Source: Mesobacillus subterraneus
Lineage (GTDB): Bacteria > Bacillota > Bacilli > Bacillales > Cytobacillaceae
Assembly: GCF_023715485.1 (NCBI RefSeq)
Contig: NZ_JAMBOF010000005.1
Location: forward strand, 243,042-307,041
DNA length: 64,000 bases
Direction of reading: 5' to 3'
Shown: one piece after another, positions 1-8,177 of the stretch
Layout: each line of letters begins with the position of its first letter
Position numbering within the stretch: the first letter of the stretch is position 1
Program-made: the position numbers and the translations under genes
Notes under the pieces: model-generated
Database searches by the model: none
The model's input: only the letters and a program-made list of their open reading frames with translations
What the model was told of the DNA's origin: nothing

Positions 1-1
1 G

Positions 2-271
2 TATTTCCGTGAAAAAAACCGTAACATGATCATTTATTTCGCAATCTGGTTCCTCGTTTCGTTTGGTGCAGTCATGATCGCCGAGCCATTAAGCGAGATT
101 TCCATTGGCGGATTCCCGTTCCACTATTTCATGGGAGCACAGGGAGCTGTCTTGACTTTCATCATCCTGCTGTTCGTTAACGCGAAAGTCAGCGATGGCA
201 TCGATAAGAAGTATGGAATTGATGAAGAGAAGAATGTTCGCCTGAGCGAGGGAAAGAGCCTGGACCACTAA
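2..271 (+). CDS. DUF4212 small subunit of a sodium/solute symporter (5' truncated)
   Basis: Small two-helix membrane protein of the DUF4212 family, which accompanies SSS-family permeases of the VC_2705 type and is taken to be their small subunit. The reading frame is open from base 2, so the gene starts left of the window; the in-window ATG at 26 is internal, because the codons before it (YFREKNRN) fit the family's conserved N-terminus. Two hydrophobic stretches follow, then a short charged tail. It lies 43 bp upstream of the permease in the same direction, consistent with one operon. The call rests on sequence pattern and on the neighbouring permease. Confidence 0.85.
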   Translation, partial: YFREKNRNMIIYFAIWFLVSFGAVMIAEPLSEISIGGFPFHYFMGAQGAVLTFIILLFVNAKVSDGIDKKYGIDEEKNVRLSEGKSLDH

Positions 272-314
272 GTTTGGTGAAATAAAAAAGAGTACATGAA
301 AAAGGGGGAGAACT

Positions 315-1985
315 TTGGATACACAATTCTTGGTCTCATTATCTATTATTTTAGCCACATTTGGTTTGTACATTGGGATTGCGGTTTTCAATACTGCGAA
401 GCAGACATCTGATTTCTACGTTGCTGGACGCGGCGTACCGCCAATCTTCAACGGGATGGCAATCGGCGCTGACTGGATGAGTGCTGCTTCCTTCATCGGG
501 ATGGCCGGTACGATCATGCTTCTTGGCTATGACGGCCTTGCCTATATCATGGGCTGGACGGGCGGCTATTTGCTGCTTACATTCCTGCTTGCTCCGCAGC
601 TGAGGAAGTACGGACGTTATACTGTTCCTGAATTCATCGGTGACCGTTTCAACAGCCATACTGCTCGTGTAATCGCAGCCATTACGACAATCATCATCAG
701 CTTTACGTATTCGATCGGCCAGCTTTCCGGTTCTGGTGTGGTCATCGGGCGACTGTTCGAAATCGATGCGAAGCTTGGGACGATGATTGGGGTTGTGCTG
801 ATTGCCACATACGCTGCTTTCGGAGGAATGAAGGGGATTACCTGGACACAGGTTGCTCAGTATATCATTTTGATCATTGCGTATTTGATTCCGGTCATTT
901 TCATGTCCTTGCAAATCACGAGCAGCCCGCTGCCATGGCTTTCATACGGGGAGCTTGTCGGGAAAATGGGTGAGCTCGACCGTGAGCTTGGAATTTCTGA
1001 ATACTTCGCTCCATTCACGAACGGCACGAAATGGCAGTTCCTTGCCCTTATGTTTACATTGATGGCCGGTACGGCGGGCCTTCCGCACGTTATCGTCCGC
1101 TTCTATACGGTTTCTACGATGAAGGCTGCACGCTGGTCAGGCGCCTGGGCACTTCTTTTCATCGGCTTGCTTTACCTTTCTGCACCTGCCTATGCAGCGT
1201 TCTCACGCTTCATTTTAATGACGAAGGTTGCTGGCAGCAAGATCACAGAGCTGCCTGCCTGGACAAAAACATGGGTGGATACTGGCAAGCTTCAGCTTGC
1301 AGACGGAAACGGGGATGGCGTCCTTCAATGGAAGGAATTGATCATCTCCAACGATATCGTCGTTATGGCCACGCCTGAAATCGCAAACCTTGGTGTATTC
1401 GTCATCGGCCTTGTAGCGGCAGGCGCTATGGCCGCTGCCCTTTCCACAGCCGGCGGCTTGATGATCGCGATTTCTTCTGCTTTTGCACACGATATCTACT
1501 ACCGTGTCATGAAGCCTAACGCTACGGAAAAAACTCGCTTGAATGTGGCGCGTATTTCAATCGTTGTTGCTACATTGTTCGCTGGTCTGATTGCCCTTGA
1601 CCCTCCTGGAGCGATCACGCAAATCGTGGCCTGGGCATTCGCGCTTGCTAGCGGTACGTTCTTCCCTGCGCTGATCCTCGGTGTATGGTGGAAGCGTTCG
1701 AATGCTCAAGGTGTAATCGCTGGTATGCTCGTTGGTCTCGGTGTTACACTGGCTTACATCTTTGCAGCTAAATACGGCGGCTTCACGATTCTCGGCATCA
1801 TCGACACAGGTGCGGGAGTATTTGGAGCTTCTGCTGCGATCATTGCGAACATTGTTGTTTCACTTGCGACACCGGCACCAACGCAAAAAATTCAGGAGGA
1901 AGTACTCGACCTTCGCTATCCTGAACAGATGGTATATAAGAACGGTGAAGTTTGGATGAATGACGATGGAACAAAAGCTTTATAA
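315..1985 (+). CDS. Sodium/solute symporter (SSS family, VC_2705/ActP-like)
   Basis: A 556-residue polytopic permease of the sodium:solute symporter family, closest in pattern to the acetate/organic anion permeases found next to DUF4212 proteins. Visible family features are the N-terminal SDFYVAGRGV segment, the GMAIGADWMSAASFIGMAG stretch in the next helix, and YTVPEFIGDRF after the third helix. A soluble loop of about 50 residues near position 320-360 holds DGNGDGVLQWKE, which looks like a calcium-binding EF-hand loop. Start is TTG at 315, chosen because AGGGGGAG lies just upstream. The substrate is not shown by the sequence; acetate or another short carboxylate is an inference from the family. 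Confidence 0.88.
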   Translation: MDTQFLVSLSIILATFGLYIGIAVFNTAKQTSDFYVAGRGVPPIFNGMAIGADWMSAASFIGMAGTIMLLGYDGLAYIMGWTGGYLLLTFLLAPQLRKYGRYTVPEFIGDRFNSHTARVIAAITTIIISFTYSIGQLSGSGVVIGRLFEIDAKLGTMIGVVLIATYAAFGGMKGITWTQVAQYIILIIAYLIPVIFMSLQITSSPLPWLSYGELVGKMGELDRELGISEYFAPFTNGTKWQFLALMFTLMAGTAGLPHVIVRFYTVSTMKAARWSGAWALLFIGLLYLSAPAYAAFSRFILMTKVAGSKITELPAWTKTWVDTGKLQLADGNGDGVLQWKELIISNDIVVMATPEIANLGVFVIGLVAAGAMAAALSTAGGLMIAISSAFAHDIYYRVMKPNATEKTRLNVARISIVVATLFAGLIALDPPGAITQIVAWAFALASGTFFPALILGVWWKRSNAQGVIAGMLVGLGVTLAYIFAAKYGGFTILGIIDTGAGVFGASAAIIANIVVSLATPAPTQKIQEEVLDLRYPEQMVYKNGEVWMNDDGTKAL

Positions 1986-3852
1986 GGACATATTGACGGC
2001 TGTGCAGTTCCACCCTTTATTCCAGGGGGTGGACGAGGGCACGGCCCTTTCCCTTGTCGAGGAATGTGAAGCGTTAACCTATGCAAAAAAAGAAATGATG
2101 CTCCAGGCAGATACACCTCGCCAGGGGCTTTTGCTGATTTTACAAGGAATTGCCGAAGTGTTCGTGAAAAACGGCGCAGGACAGGAAGAGGTTCTGGAAG
2201 TCATTCAAACAGGTGAAATCGTCGGTTTTTCCAGTCTTGCAGAATTCCTTGGCTTTGCCAAACCAGAGAAAACGCAGCCAACAGTAGAGGTAAGGGCAGT
2301 AGAGGAAGTCAAGGCACTGCTCATCCCTTTTACGGTACTTGCAAAAAGGTGGGACGACCAGGATGTCCATGACTATTTGCTGAGCCAGGTGGCCGTCCGG
2401 CTTAAGGATGTATACGGATCGCTTGCAGAACAGGTGAAAATGGCCAAGGGAATCGGTGAGGGTGAAACGATACTAGCGAGGGTGCAGGACCTCATGTCGG
2501 AAAATATTGTGTCTGTTTCTCCGGATACATGCATTCAGGAAGCGGCACAAAAAATGGCAGAGAACCGAACGAGTTCCGTGCTCATAGTCGAAGGGAAAGA
2601 GCTGAAGGGAATCATTACAGAACGTGACATTGTCGGAAGAGTTGTGGCGAATGGCCTTTCTTTTAGCGAGCCTTCCAGTGCGGTCATGACTGGGAATCCG
2701 GTGACCATCTCAAGGTTTGCCTATTACTATGATGCCTTTTCTGAGATTCTCTTAAAAGGAATCAAGCATTTGCCAGTTGTTGATCAAGGTGAAATAACAG
2801 GCGTCGTCACGCTTACTGATTTACTGCGGAAAAAGAATGATAGTGTGATGAAGACAATCAAGAAAATCGAGCAGGCGGATGAAGCGACCTTGCCTGAGAT
2901 AAAAGCAACGATCTATGAAATAACCGAGACGCTGCTCAGAGACCGCGTTCCAGCTTTGTCATTGCTTGATATCGTCACGAAACTTTATGACCGCTTGATT
3001 TCCCGGGCAGTTGAATTAGCGCTCGAAGCGCTCGGTAAGAAGGGACACGAGCCCCCTGTTCCGTTTGCGTTTTATCTAATGGGATCAAGCGGCCGGGGGG
3101 AACAATTCATGCTGACCGACCAGGATCATTTCCTTGTCTATCGTGAAACGAGCGATCATGCTTATTTTAAAATGCTTGGAGAAGAAATCACCAGCATGCT
3201 TGAGAAATCAGGGTATGCCAGGTGCAAAGGCTTGATGATGTCGAGTGAATCCCAATGGAGAGGTACGTTACTGCAATGGCAGGACAGGGTCAGGAAATGG
3301 ATGCTGCAGTCCAATAATGAGAATCTCTTGCTGGCACAGAACTTTTTCTCCTATCGATTTGCCGTGGGGAGTGATGAGCTCAACAGGGAATTCGAGGCTA
3401 ATCTTGCCGAATTGCTTGACCGGTCAAAAATCTTCCTCTACCGAATGGCCCAGGCAGAAAGGGAGCAGGAAATCCCAACGCTCGATGAACCGATCAGGGC
3501 ACTCTTTAAAATTGGCCGTAAAAGCATCGACATGAAAAAGGAGATTTTATTTCCTTTCCATCACAGCCTGCAAATTCTATCACTATATTATGGAGGAATT
3601 CCGGGGACACCACTGGAGAAAATCGCTGCCTTAAAGGAAAAGGGCATCTTCACAGAGGAGTTCACTCATGACTTAAAAGAAGCCTTCAGCCATGTCCTCA
3701 GCCTATATATCAGGCAAAGATGGAGCAATAAAGGCGGGGGTTCCGTCCTGTCCTTTGCCGCCATGTCAACCAGGCAAAAAGATGAGCTGATTCTAAGCCT
3801 GCGAACACTCCGGGAACTTCAAGGAATGGTATTCACGAGATTCTCAATCTAG
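1960..3852 (+). CDS. cNMP-binding/CBS/DUF294 nucleotidyltransferase-like regulator
   Basis: Cytoplasmic protein of 630 residues with three parts: a cyclic-nucleotide-binding-like domain (about 15-130), a CBS pair (about 175-290, with PVTISRF and HLPVVDQGEITGVVTLTDLL) and a DUF294 nucleotidyltransferase-like region (about 310-620). The nucleotidyltransferase signature is intact: GSSGRGE at 375-381 followed by D387 and D389. The start overlaps the end of the permease gene by 26 bp, so translation is probably coupled. Family members sit beside SSS permeases in many bacteria, which suggests sensing or modification linked to transport. The target of any nucleotidyl transfer is unknown. Confidence 0.85.
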   Translation: MTMEQKLYKDILTAVQFHPLFQGVDEGTALSLVEECEALTYAKKEMMLQADTPRQGLLLILQGIAEVFVKNGAGQEEVLEVIQTGEIVGFSSLAEFLGFAKPEKTQPTVEVRAVEEVKALLIPFTVLAKRWDDQDVHDYLLSQVAVRLKDVYGSLAEQVKMAKGIGEGETILARVQDLMSENIVSVSPDTCIQEAAQKMAENRTSSVLIVEGKELKGIITERDIVGRVVANGLSFSEPSSAVMTGNPVTISRFAYYYDAFSEILLKGIKHLPVVDQGEITGVVTLTDLLRKKNDSVMKTIKKIEQADEATLPEIKATIYEITETLLRDRVPALSLLDIVTKLYDRLISRAVELALEALGKKGHEPPVPFAFYLMGSSGRGEQFMLTDQDHFLVYRETSDHAYFKMLGEEITSMLEKSGYARCKGLMMSSESQWRGTLLQWQDRVRKWMLQSNNENLLLAQNFFSYRFAVGSDELNREFEANLAELLDRSKIFLYRMAQAEREQEIPTLDEPIRALFKIGRKSIDMKKEILFPFHHSLQILSLYYGGIPGTPLEKIAALKEKGIFTEEFTHDLKEAFSHVLSLYIRQRWSNKGGGSVLSFAAMSTRQKDELILSLRTLRELQGMVFTRFSI

Positions 3853-3865
3853 TATTTGACATTAC

Positions 3866-3991
3866 CGAGTTGTGACAGGCACGGGGGCAAGGATTTTTTA
3901 ACTTAGCATCCGACATAATCAGGTTGTGACAGGCACTAGGGCAAAGATTATTTAAATCTAGCATCCGACAAAATCGTGGCAGTAAACAGGC
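3866..3991. repeat. Imperfect direct repeat containing TTGTGACAGGCAC
   Basis: Two adjacent imperfect copies of a unit of about 54 bp. Each begins TTGTGACAGGCAC, continues with GGGCAA(G/A)GATT and ends in TAGCATCCGACA. The core TGTGACAGG occurs again near 9200 (TTGTGACAGGTAAC), beside the other end of the AT-rich island. Such short TGTGACAGGCAC elements are scattered in Bacillaceae intergenic DNA; function unknown. Confidence 0.6.
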
Positions 3992-4057
3992 GCTGCAAAT
4001 GTATTTGTTCCAGCTTGCACATACAATGCGGCGGAATGGAATGGAAAGGAGGCTGGC

Positions 4058-4723
4058 ATGTTCTTTCAACGTAAGAATATTTCCTGCTCGCTTAAGTACG
4101 AGATTATTCCTTTATCGACTCCAATCGATGACTTAACGTTTATCATTTTCGACACGGAAGCGACAGGATTTCAGATTGCGACCACTGACAGGCTCATTGA
4201 AATCGGCGCAGTTCCGGTAAAGGGACTGAAGGTGACTGAAAATGACCACTTTCAAACATATGTGAATCCACAGCGACAAATTTCTCGGGAAATAATTGAG
4301 CTTACATCGATCACAAATGAACAGGCAGCAAATGCTCCACTCGCCACGGATGCCATCGCCGATTTCTTTGACTATGTTGAATCACACGAAGCAGTCTGCC
4401 TGGTAGGACACTATGTCAGCTTCGATACACTCGTCTTGAAAAGTGAGCTGAAAAGGGAAAAAATCGCGCTGAAAAAGCTGTTCACCATTGATACGCTCGA
4501 CTTGATTGGCTTTATCGCTCCGTCATACGATATGCGCGACCTGGAAAGATACGCAATGGCATTCGGCACACGGATCTATGACCGCCACAGCGCCATTGGC
4601 GATGCCCTGACTACCGCCTATTTGTTTACCGAACTTCTCCAGCAATTTAAAGACAGAGGACATTCCACCTGGGGCGAACTTATAAAGGCAACGGACAGCC
4701 AGATGCGCTCGATTCAGTTTTGA
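4058..4723 (+). CDS. DEDDh 3'-5' exonuclease (DnaQ/PolC-exo-like)
   Basis: Stand-alone 3'-5' exonuclease of 221 residues with the RNase H-like exonuclease fold. The catalytic set is present: D32 and E34 in FDTEATG, D123 in HYVSFD, H177 and D182 in DRHSAIGDA, i.e. the DEDDh subclass, which uses two metal ions. The start at 4058 has GAAAGGAGG eight bases upstream. The gene follows the DUF294 protein, and this order (DUF4212, SSS permease, DUF294, exonuclease) is a known association, though the reason is not established. The substrate (DNA or RNA) cannot be told from sequence. It is the last backbone gene before the AT-rich island. Confidence 0.87.
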   Translation: MFFQRKNISCSLKYEIIPLSTPIDDLTFIIFDTEATGFQIATTDRLIEIGAVPVKGLKVTENDHFQTYVNPQRQISREIIELTSITNEQAANAPLATDAIADFFDYVESHEAVCLVGHYVSFDTLVLKSELKREKIALKKLFTIDTLDLIGFIAPSYDMRDLERYAMAFGTRIYDRHSAIGDALTTAYLFTELLQQFKDRGHSTWGELIKATDSQMRSIQF

Positions 4724-4806
4724 TATCGATAGCTGGGGATATATTTCGGAAAGTTTAATTCGGACATGAATTGCTATATTCCAGAATTTTTTTTAATCCG
4801 AAAAAA

Positions 4807-4833
4807 GAACCCGGAGAAATTCATAACGGGTTC
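4807..4833 (-). terminator. Palindrome GAACCCG...CGGGTTC, terminator-like on the minus strand
   Basis: Seven-bp stem GAACCCG/CGGGTTC around AGAAATTCA. Read on the minus strand it is followed by a run of six T, so it would act as a terminator for leftward transcription, yet no minus-strand gene lies to its right until 9246. A closely similar palindrome is at 9213-9238. Confidence 0.45.
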
Positions 4834-4909
4834 GGATACCTATCATAAAAAATTAATTTGCAATGTGAAAAGTAATGTTTGTTGAATGTAAAAATGTTAT
4901 TGGTATTGT

Positions 4910-4949
4910 GGACCAAATTGCTATACCGGCGATTGGTCCTTTTCTTTTG
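4910..4949 (+). terminator. Rho-independent terminator
   Basis: Stem GGACCAA (4910-4916) with TTGGTCC (4933-4939), then TTTTCTTTT. It would close the exonuclease transcript. Confidence 0.7.
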
Positions 4950-4990
4950 TGTACATTTATAAACCATTTTACTTTGAAGTATTTAAGCCT

Positions 4991-5042
4991 CCTTTCGTTG
5001 AATTTCTTATTAAACTAAAGAAGCAGTAGAGTTGAAAAAGGA
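4991..5042 (+). repeat. Hairpin repeat, copy 1 of 5
   Basis: First copy of a repeat with core CTTATTAAACTAA...GAAGCAG...AGTTGAA. It lies directly upstream of the GNAT gene. Copies 2-5 are near 5588, 6219, 6554 and 6995, one in every gap of the small-gene array. The core forms a stem (CTTATTAA/TTGAATAAG-like) around GAGCAG. Confidence 0.6.
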
Positions 5043-5099
5043 ATTTATACTTTTTAGTCTAATTATTTTAAACAGACGTATTAAAAAGGAGGGCTTTAT

Positions 5100-5585
5100 A
5101 TGAATTTTACCATTCGTAAGATGCTCTACGAAGATACAAAACAAGTTCAAAGCATAGCGAAAACAACTTGGAATGCAACATATGAAGGCATAATTCCCTT
5201 AGAAGTACAAAATAACTTCTTAAAATCAAATTACAGTGATGAAAGTATGATACAACGTAGAGAACGTTCTATTGTTTATGTTACAGAAGTAGAGGAGAAA
5301 GTTGTCGGTTTTGCAAACTATTCCACAGTAAGGGATGGTGGAAAGGTCGAATTGGCGGCTATTTATCTTTATCCAGAATTCCAAGGTAAAGGGATAGGTA
5401 CTGCTTTGATACAACAAGCGGTTAAAGAATTAAAAGGTATAAAAGAAATTTATATAAACGTCGAAAAAAATAATAAGATTGGCATTAACTTTTATGAAGC
5501 TAAAGGGTTCGAAATAGTTAAAGAGTCTGATTTAGAGTTCGATGGGCATATCTTAAAACAAGTACGAATGGTAAAAAAAGTATAA
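5100..5585 (+). CDS. GNAT family N-acetyltransferase
   Basis: Cytoplasmic acetyl-CoA-dependent acetyltransferase of 161 residues, the usual size for a single GNAT domain. The acetyl-CoA pyrophosphate-binding motif is QGKGIGTAL after the strand LAAIYLYPEF, and the typical C-terminal NINFYEAKGFE segment is present. AAAAAGGAGGG lies ahead of the ATG. Substrate unknown: the family acetylates small molecules, antibiotics or protein N-termini. First gene of the array in which every gene is bracketed by the hairpin repeat; AT-rich codon use differs from the backbone. Confidence 0.87.
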   Translation: MNFTIRKMLYEDTKQVQSIAKTTWNATYEGIIPLEVQNNFLKSNYSDESMIQRRERSIVYVTEVEEKVVGFANYSTVRDGGKVELAAIYLYPEFQGKGIGTALIQQAVKELKGIKEIYINVEKNNKIGINFYEAKGFEIVKESDLEFDGHILKQVRMVKKV

Positions 5586-5587
5586 TT

Positions 5588-5676
5588 ATTCAGCTAACAA
5601 GTGCGTTGTTCCAGGAAGGATTAACCGCCTTTTTTGTTGAAATCCTTATTGAGCTAACGGAGCAGTTGAACAAAGA
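5588..5676 (+). repeat. Hairpin repeat, copy 2 of 5 (long form)
   Basis: Long form with two parts: CAGCTAACAAGTGCGTTG...GGATTAACCGCCTTTTTTGTTGAA, then CTTATTGAGCTAACGGAGCAGTTGAACAAAG. It matches copy 4 at 6554-6650 in the same order (TTCCAG(G/A)AAGGATTAA and TGTTGAA shared). It begins two bases after the GNAT stop codon. Confidence 0.65.
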
Positions 5677-5710
5677 CTGGAAATGTCAGAAAAGCAAGCA
5701 GGTGAGTAAC

Positions 5711-6217
5711 ATGTTAAAGAAAAATAGAGGAAAAATTAATGAAATAGTTTACAATAACACTGCTTACTACAACGGAAACTATAGACACTATCCGACTATT
5801 ACAGGGTTAAAGGTTATAGTAGACGAAATTATAGAATCTAACTCAACGACTGAATACATTAGAATCACACCATTTTATATAAATGAAGTTTTGGATAGAC
5901 AAATCGAGTTTGAGGAATATATGTTTTTTATAGAATGCAGAGATTGGTTTGACGAAAAGATTCAAGAAATGCATATCTTAGAATGTGTTGATCCTATTGA
6001 TACTCCTAGAGCACTTAGCGACTTGAGAATAGGGGCGGCCCTTTATCCTTTATGCAAAAACGAAGATGTAGATGCTTTTAAAAATGCCCTTCAAAAATAT
6101 AAAGATATTTTAAATGAACTTTTACTTAAAATGATGGATATTGCAAAATCAGAAATGGACTTGAAGGAAGAGCATTTACCTTTTGGTTATTTTTGTTTTG
6201 AAATCCATAGTGGATAG
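5711..6217 (+). CDS. Hypothetical protein, array gene 2
   Basis: Protein of 168 residues that I do not recognise. The frame is open from 5606, but ATG 5711 is preferred: it follows AGGTGAG, and the upstream part lies inside repeat copy 2. The protein is soluble, acidic and rich in aromatic residues and has no signal peptide. The C-terminal half (about 115-155) looks helical. It sits between repeat copies 2 and 3 in the same orientation as its neighbours, with low G+C like the rest of the island. Confidence 0.7.
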   Translation: MLKKNRGKINEIVYNNTAYYNGNYRHYPTITGLKVIVDEIIESNSTTEYIRITPFYINEVLDRQIEFEEYMFFIECRDWFDEKIQEMHILECVDPIDTPRALSDLRIGAALYPLCKNEDVDAFKNALQKYKDILNELLLKMMDIAKSEMDLKEEHLPFGYFCFEIHSG

Positions 6218-6218
6218 T

Positions 6219-6258
6219 GCTTATCCCACTAACGGAGCATTTTAGTTCAAGAAGGATA
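6219..6258 (+). repeat. Hairpin repeat, copy 3 of 5 (short form)
   Basis: Short copy: CTTATCCCACTAACGGAGCATTTTAGTTCAAGAAGGA. The CTAACGGAGCA core is identical to copy 2. It starts next to the stop codon of the upstream gene. Confidence 0.55.
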
Positions 6259-6310
6259 TTTTACAGACGATAATAAAGTTAAAAATTAAATTTAATTAGA
6301 GGATTAGAAA

Positions 6311-6547
6311 ATGGGAATAGTTTTATTTTCAGTTTTATTATTTGTACTGGGTATATTTTGTATGTGGATGGCAATTTTCAGTAGTAAGAAAGACTTTAAG
6401 GAGTTTGGTCCAGGTTTACCAACGGATTTAATTGAGTTTTTCCTTCTGATAATTTATAAGCTATTTCCTTCTTTAGTAAGAAGAATATTCTTATTCTTGT
6501 TAGGATTAGGTATTGAAGCTGTAGCTATTTTTATATTATTTATTTAA
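6311..6547 (+). CDS. Small membrane protein, array gene 3
   Basis: Protein of 78 residues with an N-terminal hydrophobic helix (about 2-24), a short polar loop (SSKKDFKEFGPGLPTD) and a second long hydrophobic region (about 38-78). Family not recognised. AGAGGA stands ten bases ahead of the ATG. Lies between repeat copies 3 and 4. Confidence 0.65.
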   Translation: MGIVLFSVLLFVLGIFCMWMAIFSSKKDFKEFGPGLPTDLIEFFLLIIYKLFPSLVRRIFLFLLGLGIEAVAIFILFI

Positions 6548-6553
6548 ATTTTC

Positions 6554-6650
6554 TCTCCAACAAAGGGTGAATTGATTCCAGAAAGGATTAATGCACCCTT
6601 TGTTGAAGTTCTTATTAAGCTAACTAGATGCAGTTTAGCTTAATAAGAAA
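6554..6650 (+). repeat. Hairpin repeat, copy 4 of 5 (long form, two perfect stems)
   Basis: The best preserved copy. It forms two perfect hairpins: a 12-bp stem, CAACAAAGGGTG (6558-6569) with CACCCTTTGTTG (6594-6605), and a 13-bp stem, CTTATTAAGCTAA (6611-6623) with TTAGCTTAATAAG (6635-6647). No T-run follows either stem, so neither looks like an ordinary terminator. Confidence 0.75.
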
Positions 6651-6691
6651 TTGAATAACCAAAGACATATTAACGATGAGTGGGGATTTAA

Positions 6692-6988
6692 ATGAAAAGT
6701 ATAAAAGCGTTCTTATACTTCTTTGTATTGTTTGGATTATTCGATTTAACAAATACTTTTGCCAGAGAAAGTAAAGTTTTCGATAAACCCTTCAGTGCTT
6801 TAGATTCTATGGATGTTTACAGAGTAATTATGGCTATTTTGATTCAACTAGTTTATTTGTTTTTGATTTATGACACTTCTTTAAGATTTAAGGAACTTTC
6901 TAAAGTTAAAAGAAGTGCTTTAATTTTATTTGCAATATTAATTTCAACTGTATATTTTTTATTCCTAATTGGCATTTTTCTTGAATAA
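6692..6988 (+). CDS. Small three-helix membrane protein, array gene 4
   Basis: Protein of 98 residues with hydrophobic segments near 5-22, 45-62 and 75-97, the first possibly a signal anchor. Family not recognised. GTGGGG precedes the ATG. Lies between repeat copies 4 and 5 in the same orientation as the other array genes. Confidence 0.65.
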   Translation: MKSIKAFLYFFVLFGLFDLTNTFARESKVFDKPFSALDSMDVYRVIMAILIQLVYLFLIYDTSLRFKELSKVKRSALILFAILISTVYFLFLIGIFLE

Positions 6989-6994
6989 ACAAGA

Positions 6995-7028
6995 GTCTTA
7001 TTAAACAAACGAAGCAGGTTGAACAAAA
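6995..7028 (+). repeat. Hairpin repeat, copy 5 of 5 (short form)
   Basis: GTCTTATTAAACAAACGAAG followed by CAGGTTGAACAAA, matching the core of copies 1-4. It starts seven bases after the stop of array gene 4 and closes the array; the WYL regulator starts about 110 bp further on. Confidence 0.55.
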
Positions 7029-7139
7029 ATAATACTTTAAAAAGAGAAACTATGCGGACTAAAAAGGTGCGGGGTTTAAAAAGAAAAATGAAAAAAACGC
7101 TGGAAAGAATAGAATACAGCACCATTGAGGTGGAATTAT

Positions 7140-8102
7140 ATGCCTAAGATTGACAATATGTTAGCAATTCTATGGATGCTTCGTTCAGGTGAAAAAATTA
7201 CTGCAAAACAAATTTCAGAAAAGTTAGAGATGAATATAAGGACTGTGTATCGTTATATTGATACAATTTCAACAAGTGGCGTACCTATAATTTCAGAACC
7301 AGGACATAATGGTGGATACACTTTATTGAACAATTTTATTGAGGCTCCTCTTTTTTTTGATTTTGAGGAGCAAACTTCACTATTTCACGCTGCTGTTTTT
7401 GCAGAAGAAGCCGGATATTATGGAGGTGAAGCACTAAATAGGGCCATTTCAAAACTAAGTAAATACTCAAATCAAGAGCAGGAAACAAAGATAAACCAAC
7501 ATTTAACTAGTCTTGAAGTAATAAGTCGATTAAGTTCACTCTCTATGGAACCTTTTTTGAAGGAGTTGTCGCAGGCCGTTGCTGACGGGTACTCAGTAAA
7601 AATTCTCTACCATAAAAGTGGCGAAAAGCAATTAAATTATAGATTGGTCGATCCGTACAGAATTATCTATTGGAATAATAAGTGGTATGTGATTGGATTT
7701 TGTCAACTTAGGAATGATATACGTAGTTTTAGAGTAGATCGAATTGAAAGTCTAATGCTAACCGAATATAAGTTTATCCGGCCAGAAGATTTTTCAGCAC
7801 GTGACTTTTTTATAAAAAGTCTTCTTCCAACAATGGAAGATAAGAAAGGGATTATTTCTTTGGTTATTAATGGGGATAAAAGTGTATTGGCTGATATTTG
7901 CCAACATTGGTTTTTAGGACATTATTTACAAGAACGGACTTCAAATCAAGCAGTTTTTCTTCTTGAAAAAGATATGATACATACATATGTACCTTATTTA
8001 CTTTTACCGTACAATAAATCTATTAAAGTTATTGAGCCAATAAGTCTTAAGAAAAGACTTATTGAAGTTCTGTCGGAATTAATAAAATTTCATCAAATAT
8101 AA
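7140..8102 (+). CDS. HTH/WYL-domain transcriptional regulator (YafY/YobV-like)
   Basis: Protein of 320 residues with an N-terminal helix-turn-helix (about 1-60: KITAKQISEKLEMNIRTVYRYIDTI) and a WYL domain (about 135-230: VKILYHKSG, YRIIYWNNKWYVIGFCQLR, SFRVDRIES), the arrangement of DeoR-like regulators that bind DNA and sense a ligand through the WYL domain. The frame is open from TTG 7125, but ATG 7140 is preferred because GAGGTGG lies just upstream. The next gene, a DJ-1/PfpI protein, follows in the same direction behind a strong terminator and may be a target; that is inference. Confidence 0.87.
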   Translation: MPKIDNMLAILWMLRSGEKITAKQISEKLEMNIRTVYRYIDTISTSGVPIISEPGHNGGYTLLNNFIEAPLFFDFEEQTSLFHAAVFAEEAGYYGGEALNRAISKLSKYSNQEQETKINQHLTSLEVISRLSSLSMEPFLKELSQAVADGYSVKILYHKSGEKQLNYRLVDPYRIIYWNNKWYVIGFCQLRNDIRSFRVDRIESLMLTEYKFIRPEDFSARDFFIKSLLPTMEDKKGIISLVINGDKSVLADICQHWFLGHYLQERTSNQAVFLLEKDMIHTYVPYLLLPYNKSIKVIEPISLKKRLIEVLSELIKFHQI

Positions 8103-8103
8103 T

Positions 8104-8140
8104 AACTTCCCTGACGTTAACTGTCAGGGAAGTTTTATTA
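8104..8140 (+). terminator. Rho-independent terminator after the WYL regulator
   Basis: Perfect 12-bp stem AACTTCCCTGAC (8104-8115) with GTCAGGGAAGTT (8123-8134), followed by TTATTATA. Confidence 0.85.
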
Positions 8141-8177
8141 TACTAGCTATATCAATTGGTGATTGGAGTGTTATTGG

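Larger units (their letters stand above)
4724..5099. other. Intergenic region at left edge of AT-rich island
   Basis: No gene seen. It holds a palindrome at 4807-4833, a terminator at 4910-4949 and the first hairpin-repeat copy near 4991-5042. Base composition falls sharply here compared with the exonuclease gene and stays low until about 9240. Confidence 0.6.

Noticed and set aside
4991..7028. Classical integron with attC sites
   Set aside because: No integrase gene is in the window, and the repeat ends do not match the RYYYAAC/GTTRRRY attC core consistently.
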